From: Berberis thunbergii
Lineage: Eukaryota > Streptophyta > Magnoliopsida > Ranunculales > Berberidaceae
Length of the DNA: 64,000 nucleotides
Reading direction: 5' to 3'
Assembly: GCA_003290165.1 (NCBI GenBank)
Contig: QNQO01000523.1
Span: 496,001-560,000, forward strand
Shown here: positions 23,401 through 36,933 of the stretch, in pieces
Layout of the letters: each line of letters begins with the position of its first letter
How positions within the stretch are numbered: the stretch's first letter is position 1
The notes under the pieces: model-generated
Databases searched by the model: none
Told to the model about the DNA's origin: nothing
The model's input: only the letters and a program-made list of their open reading frames with translations
Made by a program: the position numbers and the translations under genes

Positions 23401-24190
23401 ATGGTCGAAGGAAACAAAACGATTAACCCATTTGAAGAAGCAGCCAGAAACGCCTACCACTCGAGTTGATTTATATCGAAGTAGGAGTACTAATGCCAAA
23501 CGAAACCACAAACCATTTTACCAATGCACGGAACATAGAGAAACTTGCATCAATCGACTAACACAATTTAGGAACCCTACTAACGGATGCAAGCCTAACC
23601 AAAATTACCAACGACGAAATTTACGACAACGAACTCGATTAAACCGTGGCAGTTGGTGTCGAGCCCTGTTCTAACGTGAAAACGATTGGACAATTTGGCA
23701 CTGATGCGAGCATGATTGGACAATTTGGCGCTACTGTGAGAATGATTGGACAGTTTGGTGCTGATGTGAGCATTATCAGACAAATCAATACTACTCAGAT
23801 ATAGAATAAAAAACACCCCGAGTCCATTAGCTACAATAACATATCCAACAAGCAATGAAACATAACTAATCACAAATCTGGCAACCGGAAGACAGGCTAT
23901 ATGAGACAAAGCAACAAAGACATAAATCTCTAACACAAGGATCGACATCAACCAAGCTAAGATAAGGAGAACAAATCAAATCACTCTTCAATCTAGCGTA
24001 ACTTCTAAAAAAAACAACTGTTAGGGTTGGTTAGAATATCAAGAAGGGAATATCAATAAAATTACAAATTCGGAATCCCTTCTTACGCATGGACAACATG
24101 ATAAAGGCATCAAAACTTAGCCATACAGAGCAATCGACATATCAAGCCAAAAGAAATCAGGAGACAAGTCGGATATATATAATAAACTTC
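23401..24190 (+). other. Gag-downstream spacer of copy 2 with a short tandem repeat
   Basis: No protease, RT, RNase H or integrase motif is present, so pol is missing. A unit of about 33-36 bp (core GATTGGACAATTTGGC) repeats three times at about 23675-23780. Confidence 0.6.
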
Positions 24191-24194
24191 TGGT

Positions 24195-25075
24195 TTGATC
24201 AACCACGAAGTAAGAGTTGGACAAATGATTCAACTTAATTCAAAAAGCTTCAGGTCGACCAGTGCGTTGAACCAATGAAGTAAAAGTTGGACAAACAAGT
24301 CAATTTAATTAAAAGGCAACTTCGGGTTGACTAGTACGTCAAACCAACAAAGTAAGAGTTGGACGAACGAGTCAACTTAATTCGGAAAGCTTCAAACCAG
24401 TGCATCGAACCAACAAAGTAAAAGTTGGACAAACAAGCCAACTTAATTAAAAGGCAACTTCGGGTTGACTAGTACGACAAACTGACGAAGTAAGAGTTGG
24501 ACAAACGGGTCAACTTAATTCAGAAAGCTTCAGGTCGACTAGTGCGTCAAACCAACGAAGTAAAAGTTGGACAAACAAGTCAATTTAATTAAATGGCAAC
24601 TTCGTGTTGACTAGTATGTCAAACCAACGAAGTCAGAGTTGGACAAACAAGTCAACTTAATTCAGAAAACTTTAGGTTGACCAGATGTCAAACCAACAAA
24701 GTAAAAGTTGAACAAACAAGTGAACTTCGAGTTAACCAATATGTCAAACCAATGAAGTAAGAGTTGGACGAACAAGTCAATTTAATTCACAGAACTTCAT
24801 GTCGACCAGTACATCGAAACAACGAAGTAAAAGTTGGACAAACAAGTAAACTTTATTAAAAATAAACATCGAGTTGACTAGTACGTCGAATCAACGAAGT
24901 AAAAGTTAGACAAATAAGTCAACCTAGTTAAAATGTAGCTGCGGGTTGACTACGTCAAACTAATGAAGTAAGAGTTGGACGAACAAGTCAACTTAATTGA
25001 AAGAGCTACGGGTCGATTGATACGTCAAACTAACAAAGTAACAATCGAGAAGGAAAAGTCAACTTGCTCGAGTAA
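24195..25075 (+). repeat. Tandem array, about 74 bp units, in copy 2
   Basis: About a dozen diverged units contain GAAGTAAAAGTTGGACAAAC, AAGTCAACTTAATT and a TTCGGGTTGACTAGTACGTC-like stretch. The array lies between gag and the antisense ORF, where the 3' untranslated region of a Tat element is expected. It is clearly related to the array at 58815-59870. Confidence 0.85.
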
Positions 25076-25308
25076 GCTCCAACACATCAAGAAGAAAGGA
25101 TAAATTCAACCCATTTCTAGACAAAGCGTGAAAGCACGAAAATAGCCATGAGGGAATTCAAGTCAAGAAAGTCTGATATGCAACTCACGTGGCTATGACT
25201 GGACTAAAAGGAACAAACAACACACAACGAGTCGACAAGATAAATTACGAAAACATGCAAACAAGAATACCAAAAAGGGAAGCTCTTTTCATCAATAACA
25301 TTATTCTG

Positions 25309-27760
25309 TTACATCCAGGAAAGAAGAGGAAGGAGTAGGAGAAGAAATAGAGGCAACCGCAGCATTGTTGGCAACGTCATCTGCGGGAGAGGGCGAAGTT
25401 CTCTCTTCAGAAAGAAAAGGAAGCAATGGCCCTTCAGAAACAAAAGTTCTCTCTTCGAAGGGTCTGGGGCACCTTCTTCACCGTCATCGTCTTCGAAAGC
25501 TTGATCAACCAAGTGGTGGTACTTGGACAAATCCACACCAAGCCTCTTGATATAATCCAGAAGCTCAACCTGCCCATCAACAACTCGTTTCCAATCTTTG
25601 GCCTCCACAATGCGAAACTTGCCCTTGGTAGTAGCGAGTTCATTTATGGCCACAGCATGCCATCCCTCAACTGTGGTAAGCATAACAGAAGTATCTACCT
25701 TGATCTCGTCGAGCACAACTGTCAATTGTTCCATCTGTTTCTTAGCAATTACGATTGACGAATTATTCAATCGCAGCACGTGAAGCCTCATCATAAGCTG
25801 CCTTCTCGGCAAAACTCATTCACATCACATAAACGAGCACATACCCCATCCAACTTGGCCCTCAAGGACTTGAGCTCAACGACAGACTTATCCTGCACAC
25901 TTTTTGCTTTGATCAACGAGATCCGAGCAGCTCTAGAAGTTTTCTCTGATTCTGCACATTGTGCTTTCAACACGTCGAATTAGGAAAGGACCTGAGAAAA
26001 TACCCGCAATAATGTTGCAAACTTTATTTCCAAATAAACCACTTGATCACGACCAGCTCGGTAAACTGAGCCCATCACCCCTCCATAAGTGAGATGATTC
26101 ATCATGTCCATTATAATCTTAAGACTATAATCAAGATGAGTGTTTGGATCCAATACGAGCATCGAAGGTCTTTCCACTGATCGCTTGTGCCATTCATTTA
26201 TCAACTTGAACGCACCATCTTGCACGTCAAGCTGAGTAAACCATGGAAACTTGTCATCTGATTTGATACAGATATCTTCTGAGCTAGGCTAAGTTCAGCT
26301 AACTCGTGGATGAAGAACACGAGGATCTAGAAACATGAAGGAACCACCCCCACTAACCGCAAGGGCAGGTGCAATGACAGTGACAACAGAAAAATCACTT
26401 ATGCCCTCTCGACGCGGAGCAACCGTAGCAAGAACAAGACTAGTAGTGGTAACATGACTAGTAGAGTCCGAACAAGTAGGAGAAGAAACTAAAAATTCGG
26501 CCACATCACTAACGTTAATAGAAGGATGAGGAAGAACTTCAAAACTCTGACCACTACCGACAACCTCTTTAAATAGCTCCACTACCAACTAAAACATATT
26601 GTCATCAATAGCCCAAGGATCATTGTTAGACCATTCAACAACTTCAAAACACCATAGGCAAAAATAAACCTCTTTTCATTATAATCCAACAGATGAGTAG
26701 TTTCTTTCTTGCTCCTTTCCAGCACTAGCCTCAGCCTCCTCGAGGGATGGACGATCCTCTTTCATAACATCCTCATAGGAAGAACTCAGACGAGGGGCAG
26801 TTTCCGTAACATCATTGCCAGAAGAACTCGAACGAGATGCAATTCGAGCAACGCCATGAGTAGAGAGCCATTTCTTCCTCGGAATCCAACCAGGATCTAC
26901 CAACAATCACCTTGATGGACTAACGAGCCTTACAAGCTTCCTCTTCCTGGAGGCCGGGTCCAAAACATTGATAAGAGCATCGAGATCCGTTACGCGCCTA
27001 TCCAAACTAACTTCCCAATCAATGCTAGCACCACTAATGCTAGTACGAGTAACGCGAGTGGTGATCTTCTCAACACAATATTCAGTAAGCAAGGTCTATT
27101 TTGCTTCATTCATAGTGTCCAAACCACTATGATCCAAGATGTCCTCGGAGAGAAATGCCTCAACAGGGAACTCGAGAAGCTTCAAGAATTGGTCACTGAC
27201 CCTCCGTTCCTCCCCAATCAATTGTAGATCCTTTTGTTTGTTAGGAACTCGGAACAACCTTAAAATCAAATGACCTCACAAATTGAAGTAGCCAGAGTTA
27301 ACATAAGCATGAAACCATGACCTCGACAAGTCGCGGATGTCATCATTAAGCTTTGTGAAACATGCCGCAGAATGGAGGAAGCATATATCCTTGGTCACCA
27401 TCAGACCAACCACTGAATGTAGAACCCTCACAGTCAAAAGAATGTCGGATAGAATAGTCCTCGTATAAGAAAGAAACCATGACCCTCCAACCATTAGGGT
27501 AGGAGGAATGCCCAAAAAATCTAGATATTCCAAAAACAGCTATGAAACTGGGAATCGAAGGCCAGAGGAAAACATGCACGAATATAATGCAATGTACCTG
27601 TACCTTGGACGACAAAGACTGTCGTTCTATCTAGGCCAAATAATATCAAGGTCGGGTGGCAAATTATAGTCAAGATGAAGGCTATCAAATATTGCTCGAG
27701 TAGTTTCTTGGGAGAACATTATGCCTTACAAGTAGCTGGTGGCTTACCACTTAGTTTATC
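25309..27760 (-). pseudogene. Antisense extra ORF of a Tat-lineage element (degenerate)
   Basis: Minus-strand blocks in order are an N-terminal conserved part near 27300-27600 (EYLDFLGIPPTLM, SRSWFHAYVNSGYFNL), a Ser/Thr-rich middle (SSSSGNDVTETAPRLSSSYE near 26800), a helical part (EWHKRSVERPSMLVLDPNTH near 26180), and C-terminal coiled-coil segments (ARISLIKAKSVQDKSVVELK near 25880; EQLTVVLDEIKVDTS near 25720). An antisense ORF between pol and the 3' LTR is a known feature of several Tat-group families, with unknown function. Stops and frameshifts break this copy into at least seven pieces. The N-terminal resemblance to plant aORF proteins is by eye. Confidence 0.65.
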
Positions 27761-28065
27761 GCCAACATACATCGTCAAAGAATGGAGAAGCAAAGAAAAT
27801 GAAGGAGATGAAGGAAAAAAGAACCCTAATTTCAAAGATAGCATAAAAAGGGAAAACAAACCCATCATGCCCCCATTTATAGAGCCAAGCAATGAAGGGA
27901 CTGCTCATGGGACAGCATGTGAGAAATGATGGCTACGTGAAATCCCAAAAATGTCCACAAAAATGAACGGGTGGGAAATCGAGATACCAACCAACCAAAA
28001 GCAGCTGACAACATTAAATACAAGCTAGTGATGGAATTTAAAAACCAACCGTCACAAAGTTAATA

Positions 28066-28078
28066 ACTGGGGGAGTTG
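28066..28078 (+). other. Polypurine tract of copy 2
   Basis: AACTGGGGGAG lies directly before the right LTR start. This is the expected priming site for plus-strand DNA synthesis. Confidence 0.7.
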
Positions 28079-28079
28079 T

Positions 28080-28645
28080 TGACGATACATCAAAATAGAC
28101 CTTCATCACAGCCATACACGTGGTAGAAAAAATCCATCACGAGGATCTGGAGTCCCATCTACTAGGCCAGCTCGTAAAACCATGAAGGTTAAACGGATCA
28201 TAAAGGCCTAAGCTAGGCCCAATAAAGGAAGACATAATTGAAGCCCAGATCCATACCCGCACGAATTAAAGCCCAAATCCAGGCCCACACGAGTTCTCTC
28301 ATAAAGAAGAGGAACATTGCATAAGAAAAGAGTCATGGAGAGAGTTACACCTCCATGGACACATCTCCATAAAAGAAGAAACTGTTACGATAAACATCTC
28401 CTTCCGTTGCGCCTCACATGCTTAAGTCCCGCAAATAATTAATTGTGACCATTATATAAGGCAAAGGGAACAATCGACCTATGTATGCAACTTTAGCTGA
28501 GTTTTGTCCAAATTTACTTTCTTCTTCAAACAGAGTTGCTGACTTAATCGTCGAAGTGCCTTCGGCCACCAAAAAGGTGGTATTTGGCAGTCTAACATCT
28601 GTTTTGCAGATCAAACTCACAGGAGGGTGAAATTTGGACGCACCA
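28080..28645 (+). mobile_element. Right LTR, Tat-type element copy 2
   Basis: This LTR starts TGACGATACATCAAAATAG and ends GGACGCACCA. It is colinear with 21373-21908, with a small insertion (an extra GAATTAAAGCCCAAATCC-like segment near 28265). It bounds a 7.3 kb element whose internal region has gag, an array and an antisense ORF but no pol. Confidence 0.9.
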
Positions 28646-29659
<1,014 letters not shown>

Positions 29660-30501
29660 TAGAGGAAAATTATAACACCCATAAATTTTTTTGGAGCTTT
29701 TGAATTAATTGCAGTAGTGTTAAATTTATTGGAGGATAAATATATTTTGTTTTAGAATTATATTTGGAATTTTAATGGTGGGTGCCCTCAAATTTCTTGT
29801 GGGGGCAAATATCCACTCATGTATAAAAGAAGGATCATATTTTTTCTTCCCCATTTCTTTATCCCTCCTCTGTGCATCTCCTTTTGTGCTCCGTCGATGA
29901 GCTCGGCCTGCGACCGAGCTTTGTAGCGTGTTTCACGCCCCAAACTCCCTTATTTATCCATTCTCTCTCTTTTTTCCTTCCTATTTTCTTTCAGCGCAAA
30001 AATCAGGTTCACACTATGGGAGAAAACTTGATCGGAGCTGTCACCGGTGGACAGACCAGCTCTGCACCAGTCTCTCCCTCTGGTGCTGTTGGCTGAGGCG
30101 TTTGGAGGGAGTAAACCCGTCATACAGAAGGGTTTGGGTGTTTAGCTGGAAAAATCAAAAAATTGAGTTGGAGAGTTTGTTAGGGAGGTTCTCCGACATG
30201 AGTCCAAGCTGTGATCGTGCTAGGAAGTTGCGATCTACTGTCTAGTGGCTTGATTGCACCATTTTCAATCAGTCTACCATCTGTGGCCCTATTCAGAGAA
30301 GATCAGATTCGGTGTAGGGTGGTGTCCTGAGTGTATTCGTCGGAATTTAGGCTTCATTAGAGTGGTGATTCGATCTGTTTTGCTGGTAAGTGGTTTTTTT
30401 GCCAGACGCCCAACTGTGCTTTTCTTTTTTGTGATTTTGGACAGGTTGCTCACCGTTTGGAGTAATATTGCACCTTTGGGAAGCTTGTTGAGCTGATTTT
30501 A
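29660..30501 (+). mobile_element. Left part of a probable long LTR (Del/Tekay-like)
   Basis: The stretch has a promoter-like TATAAAAG at about 29822 followed by CT-rich leader-type DNA. It continues on the far side of the CACTA element at 38297. The joined sequence lacks any conserved frame. Long noncoding LTRs with this build occur in Del/Tekay gypsy elements. The assignment is tentative. Confidence 0.35.
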
Positions 30502-30529
30502 CACTACACCAAAAGGCTAGTTTAGCTAC

Positions 30530-30775
30530 GCCGAGCTGGCCACGGTTCTAAACCGTTGGTTTATTTGCCACGGCCAACAACCGTAGCTATAATTACCAAT
30601 GGCTTAAAACCGTGGGTAAAAAAAAACCTGGCCACGGCTGAAAACTGTTGGTGTATTTGGCACGGCTAAAAACCGTGGCTATTAGTAGCAACGGCTCAAA
30701 ACCGTGGGTATTATTAGCAACGGCTCAAAACCGTTGCAAATTTTTTTTTGCAACGTTTCATAACCGTGGCTACCC
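30530..30775. repeat. Left subterminal motif array of CACTA 1
   Basis: About eight copies of a roughly 20 bp motif (GCCACGGCTAAAAACCGTGG and variants with CAACGG or CCGTTG halves) fill this stretch. Most are near-palindromes. Subterminal repeats in CACTA elements bind the transposase complex. Confidence 0.85.
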
Positions 30776-32910
30776 TAAAAGCTGAAAAAAAAAATTTGGG
30801 CGGGCTATTTTGGCGCTCGACCTTCCCTCCACTCGACTTCCATAGACAAACCTTCCCTCCACTCGACAAACCTGCTCCCTCCACTCGACATCGACCCTCT
30901 CTGCTCCCCTCCACTCCACTCGAAGCTCCTCCTTCCCTGCTCCCTCCCTCGACTCTACTCCACTCGACTTCCCTGCTCCCTTGACTTCCCTGCTCCCTTG
31001 ACTTCCCTGCTCCCTCCCTCGACTTCCCTCCTCCCCTCCTTCCCCGGTCTTCCCTCCTTACTCGGCGTCTTCAACCTCCAAACCATTTGCAAAATCGATC
31101 AGCAACTGCAACCATTCTCTCGTACAGGTACTCTCTCTCTCTGTTTTATTTTTGATGAAATTAGGGTTCCTGAATGTAGAGTTTTTTTATTTAGAGGTTT
31201 TGAATCTCTAGGGTTCCTGAATTGTTTTTTGAATCTGTAGGTTTTATTTAGAGGTTTTTTGAAATTAGGGTTTGAATCTCTAGGGCTCAAAACCTTATGC
31301 CTGATAAATTCCTGATATAATTTAATTTTTTGAATCTTTAATTTTTGTATGAAATTCCTGATATAATTTGAAACCAGGAAATACATCTCAGGTATATAGA
31401 TTAAGAGTAGAAGTAAGTCATTGCTAATTTATAAATTAGTTTAAAACAGTAAACCTACTATGATGGTTGACAATGGCTATTATGTGTGACTGTGCACCTT
31501 AAGCAAATCTCAGAGAAAGAACAAAGTTTCGAGTTATTCTATAATTATATCCGAAAAGCAGGTCACCTTGTTCCAGGATAAAGTTAGACTGTGTCAGCCC
31601 ATGAAGAGAAACTAAAATCTGCTGCACCCTAATAATTTTTGTCTAATACTTGTTGTTTCTTGTTTGGCTGAATTGTTTAGTTTCTGAACGATTGTTGATA
31701 TAATAGTAGTAAGTATATAATCAGAGATTTCAGAGTGCTCTTTATGGTGTCCAAGATGTATAGATCACCACCAAGGAATAGTAACTGATTTTGAAGTATA
31801 TAATCCCTTGACATTCTATGCTAATGCCTGTGATTGAGTAGCGAAAACACTATTAAATCATATTTTTTGGATCACTATGTTTCCATAGAACAAGTAATCG
31901 AATAGGCGTTATGAGCGTCCATGTCCTCGAGATGGTGCAACAACTGATTAAATGATCTACTGATATGGCCTATGCATGCAAATTATGGCATGGGAGTGAC
32001 ATTTAGATTTTTCCTACTCAATGACTCAACATGAAACTTCAAGCATGGAGTGTCATTTGATTTTTTATTTTTTTTAACAACTTTTGCAAAACATTCTCAA
32101 CATCAATGTAGCTCTACTATTTCTGTGATTGACTAACCTTTTTTCCAATAAAAATATGCCTTCGACAAATGCTTTCAAATTGAAAGTTATTGTTTGTGTT
32201 CAGATCACATGTATGTACTATGTTTTGAATTCCTTTTTGAACTTTGCAAGTCCCAAATGGCCGGCCACAATAATATTGTAGGGTTTGTATGTTCCTTTAC
32301 ACTGTTAAATTCAGAACAAATTCATTTATTTATTTTTATCTATTTAACATAAAGAATCCTACAAAGTGATATCCGCCCGAGTTCTAAATTCGTTTGGATC
32401 GATAATTTGACTTAAAATTGTACATCTTTCATCAATCTTCAACTCCAATTGACACCTATGAAAAATTTGATCCCATAATCTATCCAATTTCATGTCATAT
32501 ATTTATAACATGTACATATGGTGATTCCACACAAACATTCCTTCATTGCATCATTGATCTCATTAAAAATATCATTTCAGACATTTTCTAAAGTTTTCAA
32601 TTATACAAAAAATGGATGTTTACATTAAAAGTTTACTTCAACAAGGCGTAAATGCATAAGCCTTTATTATAAATGTTGTTAGTAAGACTTAAAAGTTAGA
32701 GTGTGTAAGCCCATCTTTCATGTGGGTGGTATTACTAATGAATACTATTCTTCATTAGCATGTAATGCCATTATAAGTGCAAAGGAAAATACCCCAAGTC
32801 TGTGTAACCACAGAAGATTATTGATTCCCTGATTCTTTGCATAGGACCCTAAAGCTTTTTTATGCTTTCCATGTGCTATGTAGTCTGATTTTTTGAATTT
32901 TATTCTTAAG

Positions 32911-33038
32911 AACAACAACAAGCAAGGCTGACAGGAAAGCAACGTCAGATGCAGCCTCATGGATGTTCAATATTGTTAGCTCTGTTGGAATTATCATAGT
33001 AAACAAAGCATTGATGGCTACATATGGTTTCAATTTTG
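32911..33038 (+). pseudogene. Captured exon of a nucleotide-sugar transporter (UXT-type)
   Basis: The frame [16 protein letters not shown] leads into [20 protein letters not shown] and ends FNF at a G|GTATTT donor. This is the first transmembrane segment of plant UDP-xylose/nucleotide-sugar transporters of the TPT family. Only this exon is present, and the following transmembrane segments are missing. Its 3' half is duplicated immediately downstream. Confidence 0.75.
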
Positions 33039-33300
33039 GTATTTTCTGTGAACTATCAATGTTTTTTGTTTTTCATTTTCGTATGCTTTCTCCGTTGGAA
33101 GTATCATAGTAAACAATGCATTGATGGCTACATATGGTTTCAGTTTCGGTATTTTCTTTGAACTCTCAATGTTTTTTGTTTTTCATTTTCTTATGTTTTC
33201 CATCTAGTTGCGTGCTTACTTTCAGTTTCGGTATTTTCTTTGAACTCTCAATGTTTTTTGTTTTTCATTTTGTTATGCTTTCCATCTAGTTGCGTGCTTA
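32981..33300. repeat. Nested tandem duplications within the captured transporter fragment
   Basis: A 110 bp unit (32981-33090 and from 33091) starts TCTGTTGGAA or TCCGTTGGAA and includes exon and intron sequence. An 81 bp unit starting TTTCAGTTTCGGTATTTTC is then repeated (about 33138 and 33219). The duplication spans the exon-intron border, so it happened at the DNA level. Confidence 0.85.
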
Positions 33301-34007
33301 CTTTTAATGCATTTTGACCGAGAGGTTTTTTAAGCTGGAAAGCTTAAACTATTATCTTTAATTGCTCAAAAGATCTCCTAAAAGATAAAACATGCATAGT
33401 GCTGATTCCTACACTCAATGTAATAACTCCAACATTACTTGGCAACTAGTGAAGTTTAGTAAGATTATGAGTCTCTTCAGCTAGAAGTGATGCATGGTCT
33501 AACCATTGAATTTGGAAAGGGAAGAATACTGCCTATTAGTCAGGTTCTCAGCTACAAATATAAATGGACAATCTATAGGATGAGAGTTATTTCCGTTTTA
33601 ACAAAGAGATTTTATTACTGTATCTAATTCAAAGTCCAAATCAATGAGGGTTTTTTTTTTCTGTGTATGTGGATTTTTCATCATTTAGTGATTGGTGCTT
33701 CCCGTTCAATAATCAAGTCCTAGTAGACTTTACTTCAAGCAAACAATAATAGAAACATATATTTTTTTCCCATTATTTTTAAATGCTTTTATAAAATGCA
33801 ACTTATAATGTCTTAAGAACAACTTTAATAAGATTTCCAGAGTATAGTACCATATTACATTCATCATTTTATTGGTTTGCCCCCTAAAACTAAAATAGAT
33901 TCATTTTATTACATCCTTAGTATCTTTTTTTTTCAAGAAATTTCGTTCGTGTAATTTATTTGTTTGCCCCCTAAAACTAAAATGGATTCATTTTCCTCCT
34001 TTTGTAG

Positions 34008-34077
34008 GATAATTGCCTTGCGAAAAGTAGAAAAGGAGGAAGAGAGAAAAGCAAGGGAGAAGATCCGTCAGAAACTC
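34008..34077 (+). pseudogene. Captured exon of a UBX-type protein
   Basis: After a TTTTGTAG acceptor the frame reads IIALRKVEKEEERKAREKIR and then QKL. This charged helix precedes the UBX domain in plant UBA/UBX proteins. The expected continuation with a DKAERR-type motif is absent. It is short, so another coiled-coil protein is possible. Confidence 0.5.
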
Positions 34078-34904
34078 CCAAAACATTGCCAAGAACCTTG
34101 CTCTCCAAGGCTTGGTTGATCTCCCAAAAATCCTCCTAATCACAAAGATATGATCTCCTAAAGATCCTCCAAATAACAAAGATATATTTACCTAAAATAC
34201 AAAGACTATCTTAAGAAAAAATATTTCCCAAAAGATATGCACAATAATCTCGTAATATATACTGATGGCTTGTTCATTTTCTAGATTGAGTGTTTCTCAA
34301 GAATTCAAATGAGAACAGGTCGTTGAGGAGTTCAAAAGTAAAACAAGCGTTAATTGTGTTTTGGTAGAAGAAGCCATTAGCAGAAATAATTATCATTTCT
34401 GCAGCATTAGTTCCCATTTCTGATTGCTTGGCATTTGAGTAATGTCCTGTGTGGGGTTTGAGTATTGTCCTGTTGAATAAAGTAAGAAATTATTTGCAGA
34501 AGTAGTTACCATTTCTGCAGCATTTTTGTGTGGTGGAGAATTTAGTAACTTTGTCACTCTGTATCTCTGTAGTTATGGTATTGGATTTCTTTACCTTATA
34601 TGGTGTAGATTTCTGTCATGAACTTTCATAATCTAATTCTGTTTCATTGGTTTTGGTTTATAGTTTCTTGCCATAGACCAATTTCATTTTAGATGATATA
34701 AACTCTGGGCTATTTGAAGTGCATTTTGCATATACATGGATAGTAGATTGTAGAATACTTTTAGTTCAATGGTAATCTAGAAATGTAAAGTGTTTCTTTA
34801 AAAAACGTGAGTTTGTTAATAAATTGTGTGAAATGATGAACATGCGGCGATTAGAGGATGACTTTAGAGGTTGATTCACTAATAAATTTTGTCGTATTAG
34901 TTAG

Positions 34905-36493
34905 GTCCGAGACAGGTATTTAGACTCTTTCCGCGATCTTTGGGCCTTTCCGGATGTTAAGGATACCAGCGATGAATTGGCATTCACAGAAATGATTAAG
35001 ATGATTAAAGTCAGACACAACAATGTTGTCCCTATGTTGGCTTTAGGGGTTCAACAACTAAAGAAGGACTTGACTCAGAAGACAAAGCCTCCTTCTCTAG
35101 ATGAAATCCATCAGTTTCTCGACAGATTTTACATGTCAAGAATCGGGATTCGTATGCTGATTGGTAACTTCCTTTTCCATCTAATTTTATTGGTTTTGTT
35201 TGCCCAATGTTAAAAGTTAGCTTTTTTATTTGTTAGAAATATCATATTCATTTGCTGAACCTTCAAGTTTTTTTCAAACTCAGGGCAGCGCGTGGCATTG
35301 CATGATCCAAATCCTGAACCGGATTGCGTCGGCTATATACATACTAAAATGTCTCCTGTGGCTATAGCACATCATGCTAGTGAGGATGCCCGTTTTGTTT
35401 GTTTACGGGAGTATGGGAGCGCACCCAATATCGACATCTATGGTGATCCTAATTTCACTTTTTCGTAACTCATTATATTTTCTTAACACCATCATGAACA
35501 TATTGTTTTTGTCGTTGCTCTTTATTGATAAAACCATACCGTTACTGGTTGAGAAAAGGCTTTTTATCCCTTTGAAGATTCTAGAGAGAGATTATAACAT
35601 GTAACATGTAACATGTAACAAAGGATTTAGTAACTGTAACATGTCTGACCAAATTCCTTAGCAATTAGCAGATAAGTTTCTTCAAGTTGAGGCTAGAGAT
35701 GAACTCAACCTTGGCTGTTCTTAAACTTTAAGAACTTGATGCTGGCTTGACCATGGTTCGGGACTTCTTTCTTCACTTTCTTAAGTAAAGGTTGGTTAAT
35801 GATGCATTCTAATGGAGATGTATGAGGAGAAAAGCAATTGTGGTTCCGTTGTTCATTACAATTCTCTTCTTTGATCATATGTTAGGTATGTTCCAACACA
35901 CTTGCATCTTATGGTGTTCGAGTTGGTTAAGAACTCCTTGCGTGCTGTCCAAGAGCGATTTATGGATTCTGAAAGAGATGCACCTCCAGTTAGAATCATA
36001 GTTGCTGATGGGTTAGAAGATGTCACAATAAAGGTACGTGCTTGATTATTTAATGATGAATTGTCGTTGAAATAAACTTTACATACACGCATCTAAGCTT
36101 TGCCATTGTTTATGGCCCATGTGATCAATTACTAGGGTTATATTTCAGTTTTATCCAATAAAGATGTGCATAGTATTAGTATACACCCAAATGCAAAACA
36201 TACATGCAAAACACATATGGTAGTTTTCTTTCTACTCTGTAAACGAGTTAGTTTAGAAAAGTTCAACTTTCTTGTACCACATATCTCTGATGAAGGTGGT
36301 GGTATACCAAGAAGTGGTCTTCCCAAGATTTTTACATATCTGTACAGTACAACAAAAAATCCACTGGGTGAAACAAAACTTGAATCCAATGATGGGGCAA
36401 TAATGGCAGGATATGGATTTGGGCTTCCAATAAGTCGTCTCTATGCTCGCTATTTTGGAGGTGATCTGCAAATTATCTCCATGGAAGGATATG
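34905..36493 (+). pseudogene. Captured pyruvate dehydrogenase kinase fragment, four exons with introns
   Basis: Exons are 34905-35163, 35284-35464, 35886-36033 and 36283-36493. They read VRDRYLDSFRDL..., KVRHNNVVPMLALGVQQLKK, DEIHQFLDRFYMSRIGIRML; then ALHDPNPEP...SPVAIAHHASEDAR; then YVPTHLHLMVFELVKNSLRA (with the N-box) and VRIIVADGLEDVTIK; then SDEGGGIPRSGLPKIFTYLY and GYGFGLPISRLYARYFGGDL. These are the N, G1 and G2 boxes of the GHKL ATPase domain of mitochondrial PDK, which phosphorylates and inactivates the E1 subunit of pyruvate dehydrogenase. The N-terminal exons and last exon are absent. The sequence where the last captured intron should end is CACATATCTCTGAT, with no AG, so splicing there is probably broken. 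Confidence 0.9.
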
Positions 36494-36933
36494 GTGAGTT
36501 CAACATCTTTCTTATGTTGTCATTTGAAGTAAACCCATGAATTTTTAGTTGAACTATCTTTTGATATTCTCAACATTTCATTCTATAGTCCACATTTCTT
36601 TGTTTTTTAATGTTTTTACGAGTTCAACTTGCCTTGGGCTAGAAACAACTACCATTACTGGTAGATGTTATGTTTCATTATTAGTTGATATTTAATTTAG
36701 ACATGGAAATAGCATATTTTGTGACTTATAGCTTGTTTGTGTTCATAGATGTGCTGGGCGCAAAACTTTTGTAAGCTTGTTTGCTTAGATTTCTTGATTT
36801 CTAACTGTTTGCTATTTGTTTATTCAGCACTAACATTTACTGTTTTCTGTAGTTTATATTAATAGTAATAGATGATTGCTTATTATAATTAAAAATCATT
36901 TCTTGCATATATTTAAGCAACCTTAAAATGCAG

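Noticed and set aside
24195..25075. CRISPR-like array of regular repeats
   Set aside because: Units are adjacent and diverged, with no unique spacers, and lie in a plant retrotransposon.
30748..31060. Ser/Pro-rich frame near the left end of CACTA 1
   Set aside because: CTCGACTTCCCTGCTCCCT-type repeats create it; no conserved protein.
34905..36493. Functional pyruvate dehydrogenase kinase gene
   Set aside because: N-terminal and last exons are missing, one acceptor is apparently lost, and the fragment lies inside a CACTA element.
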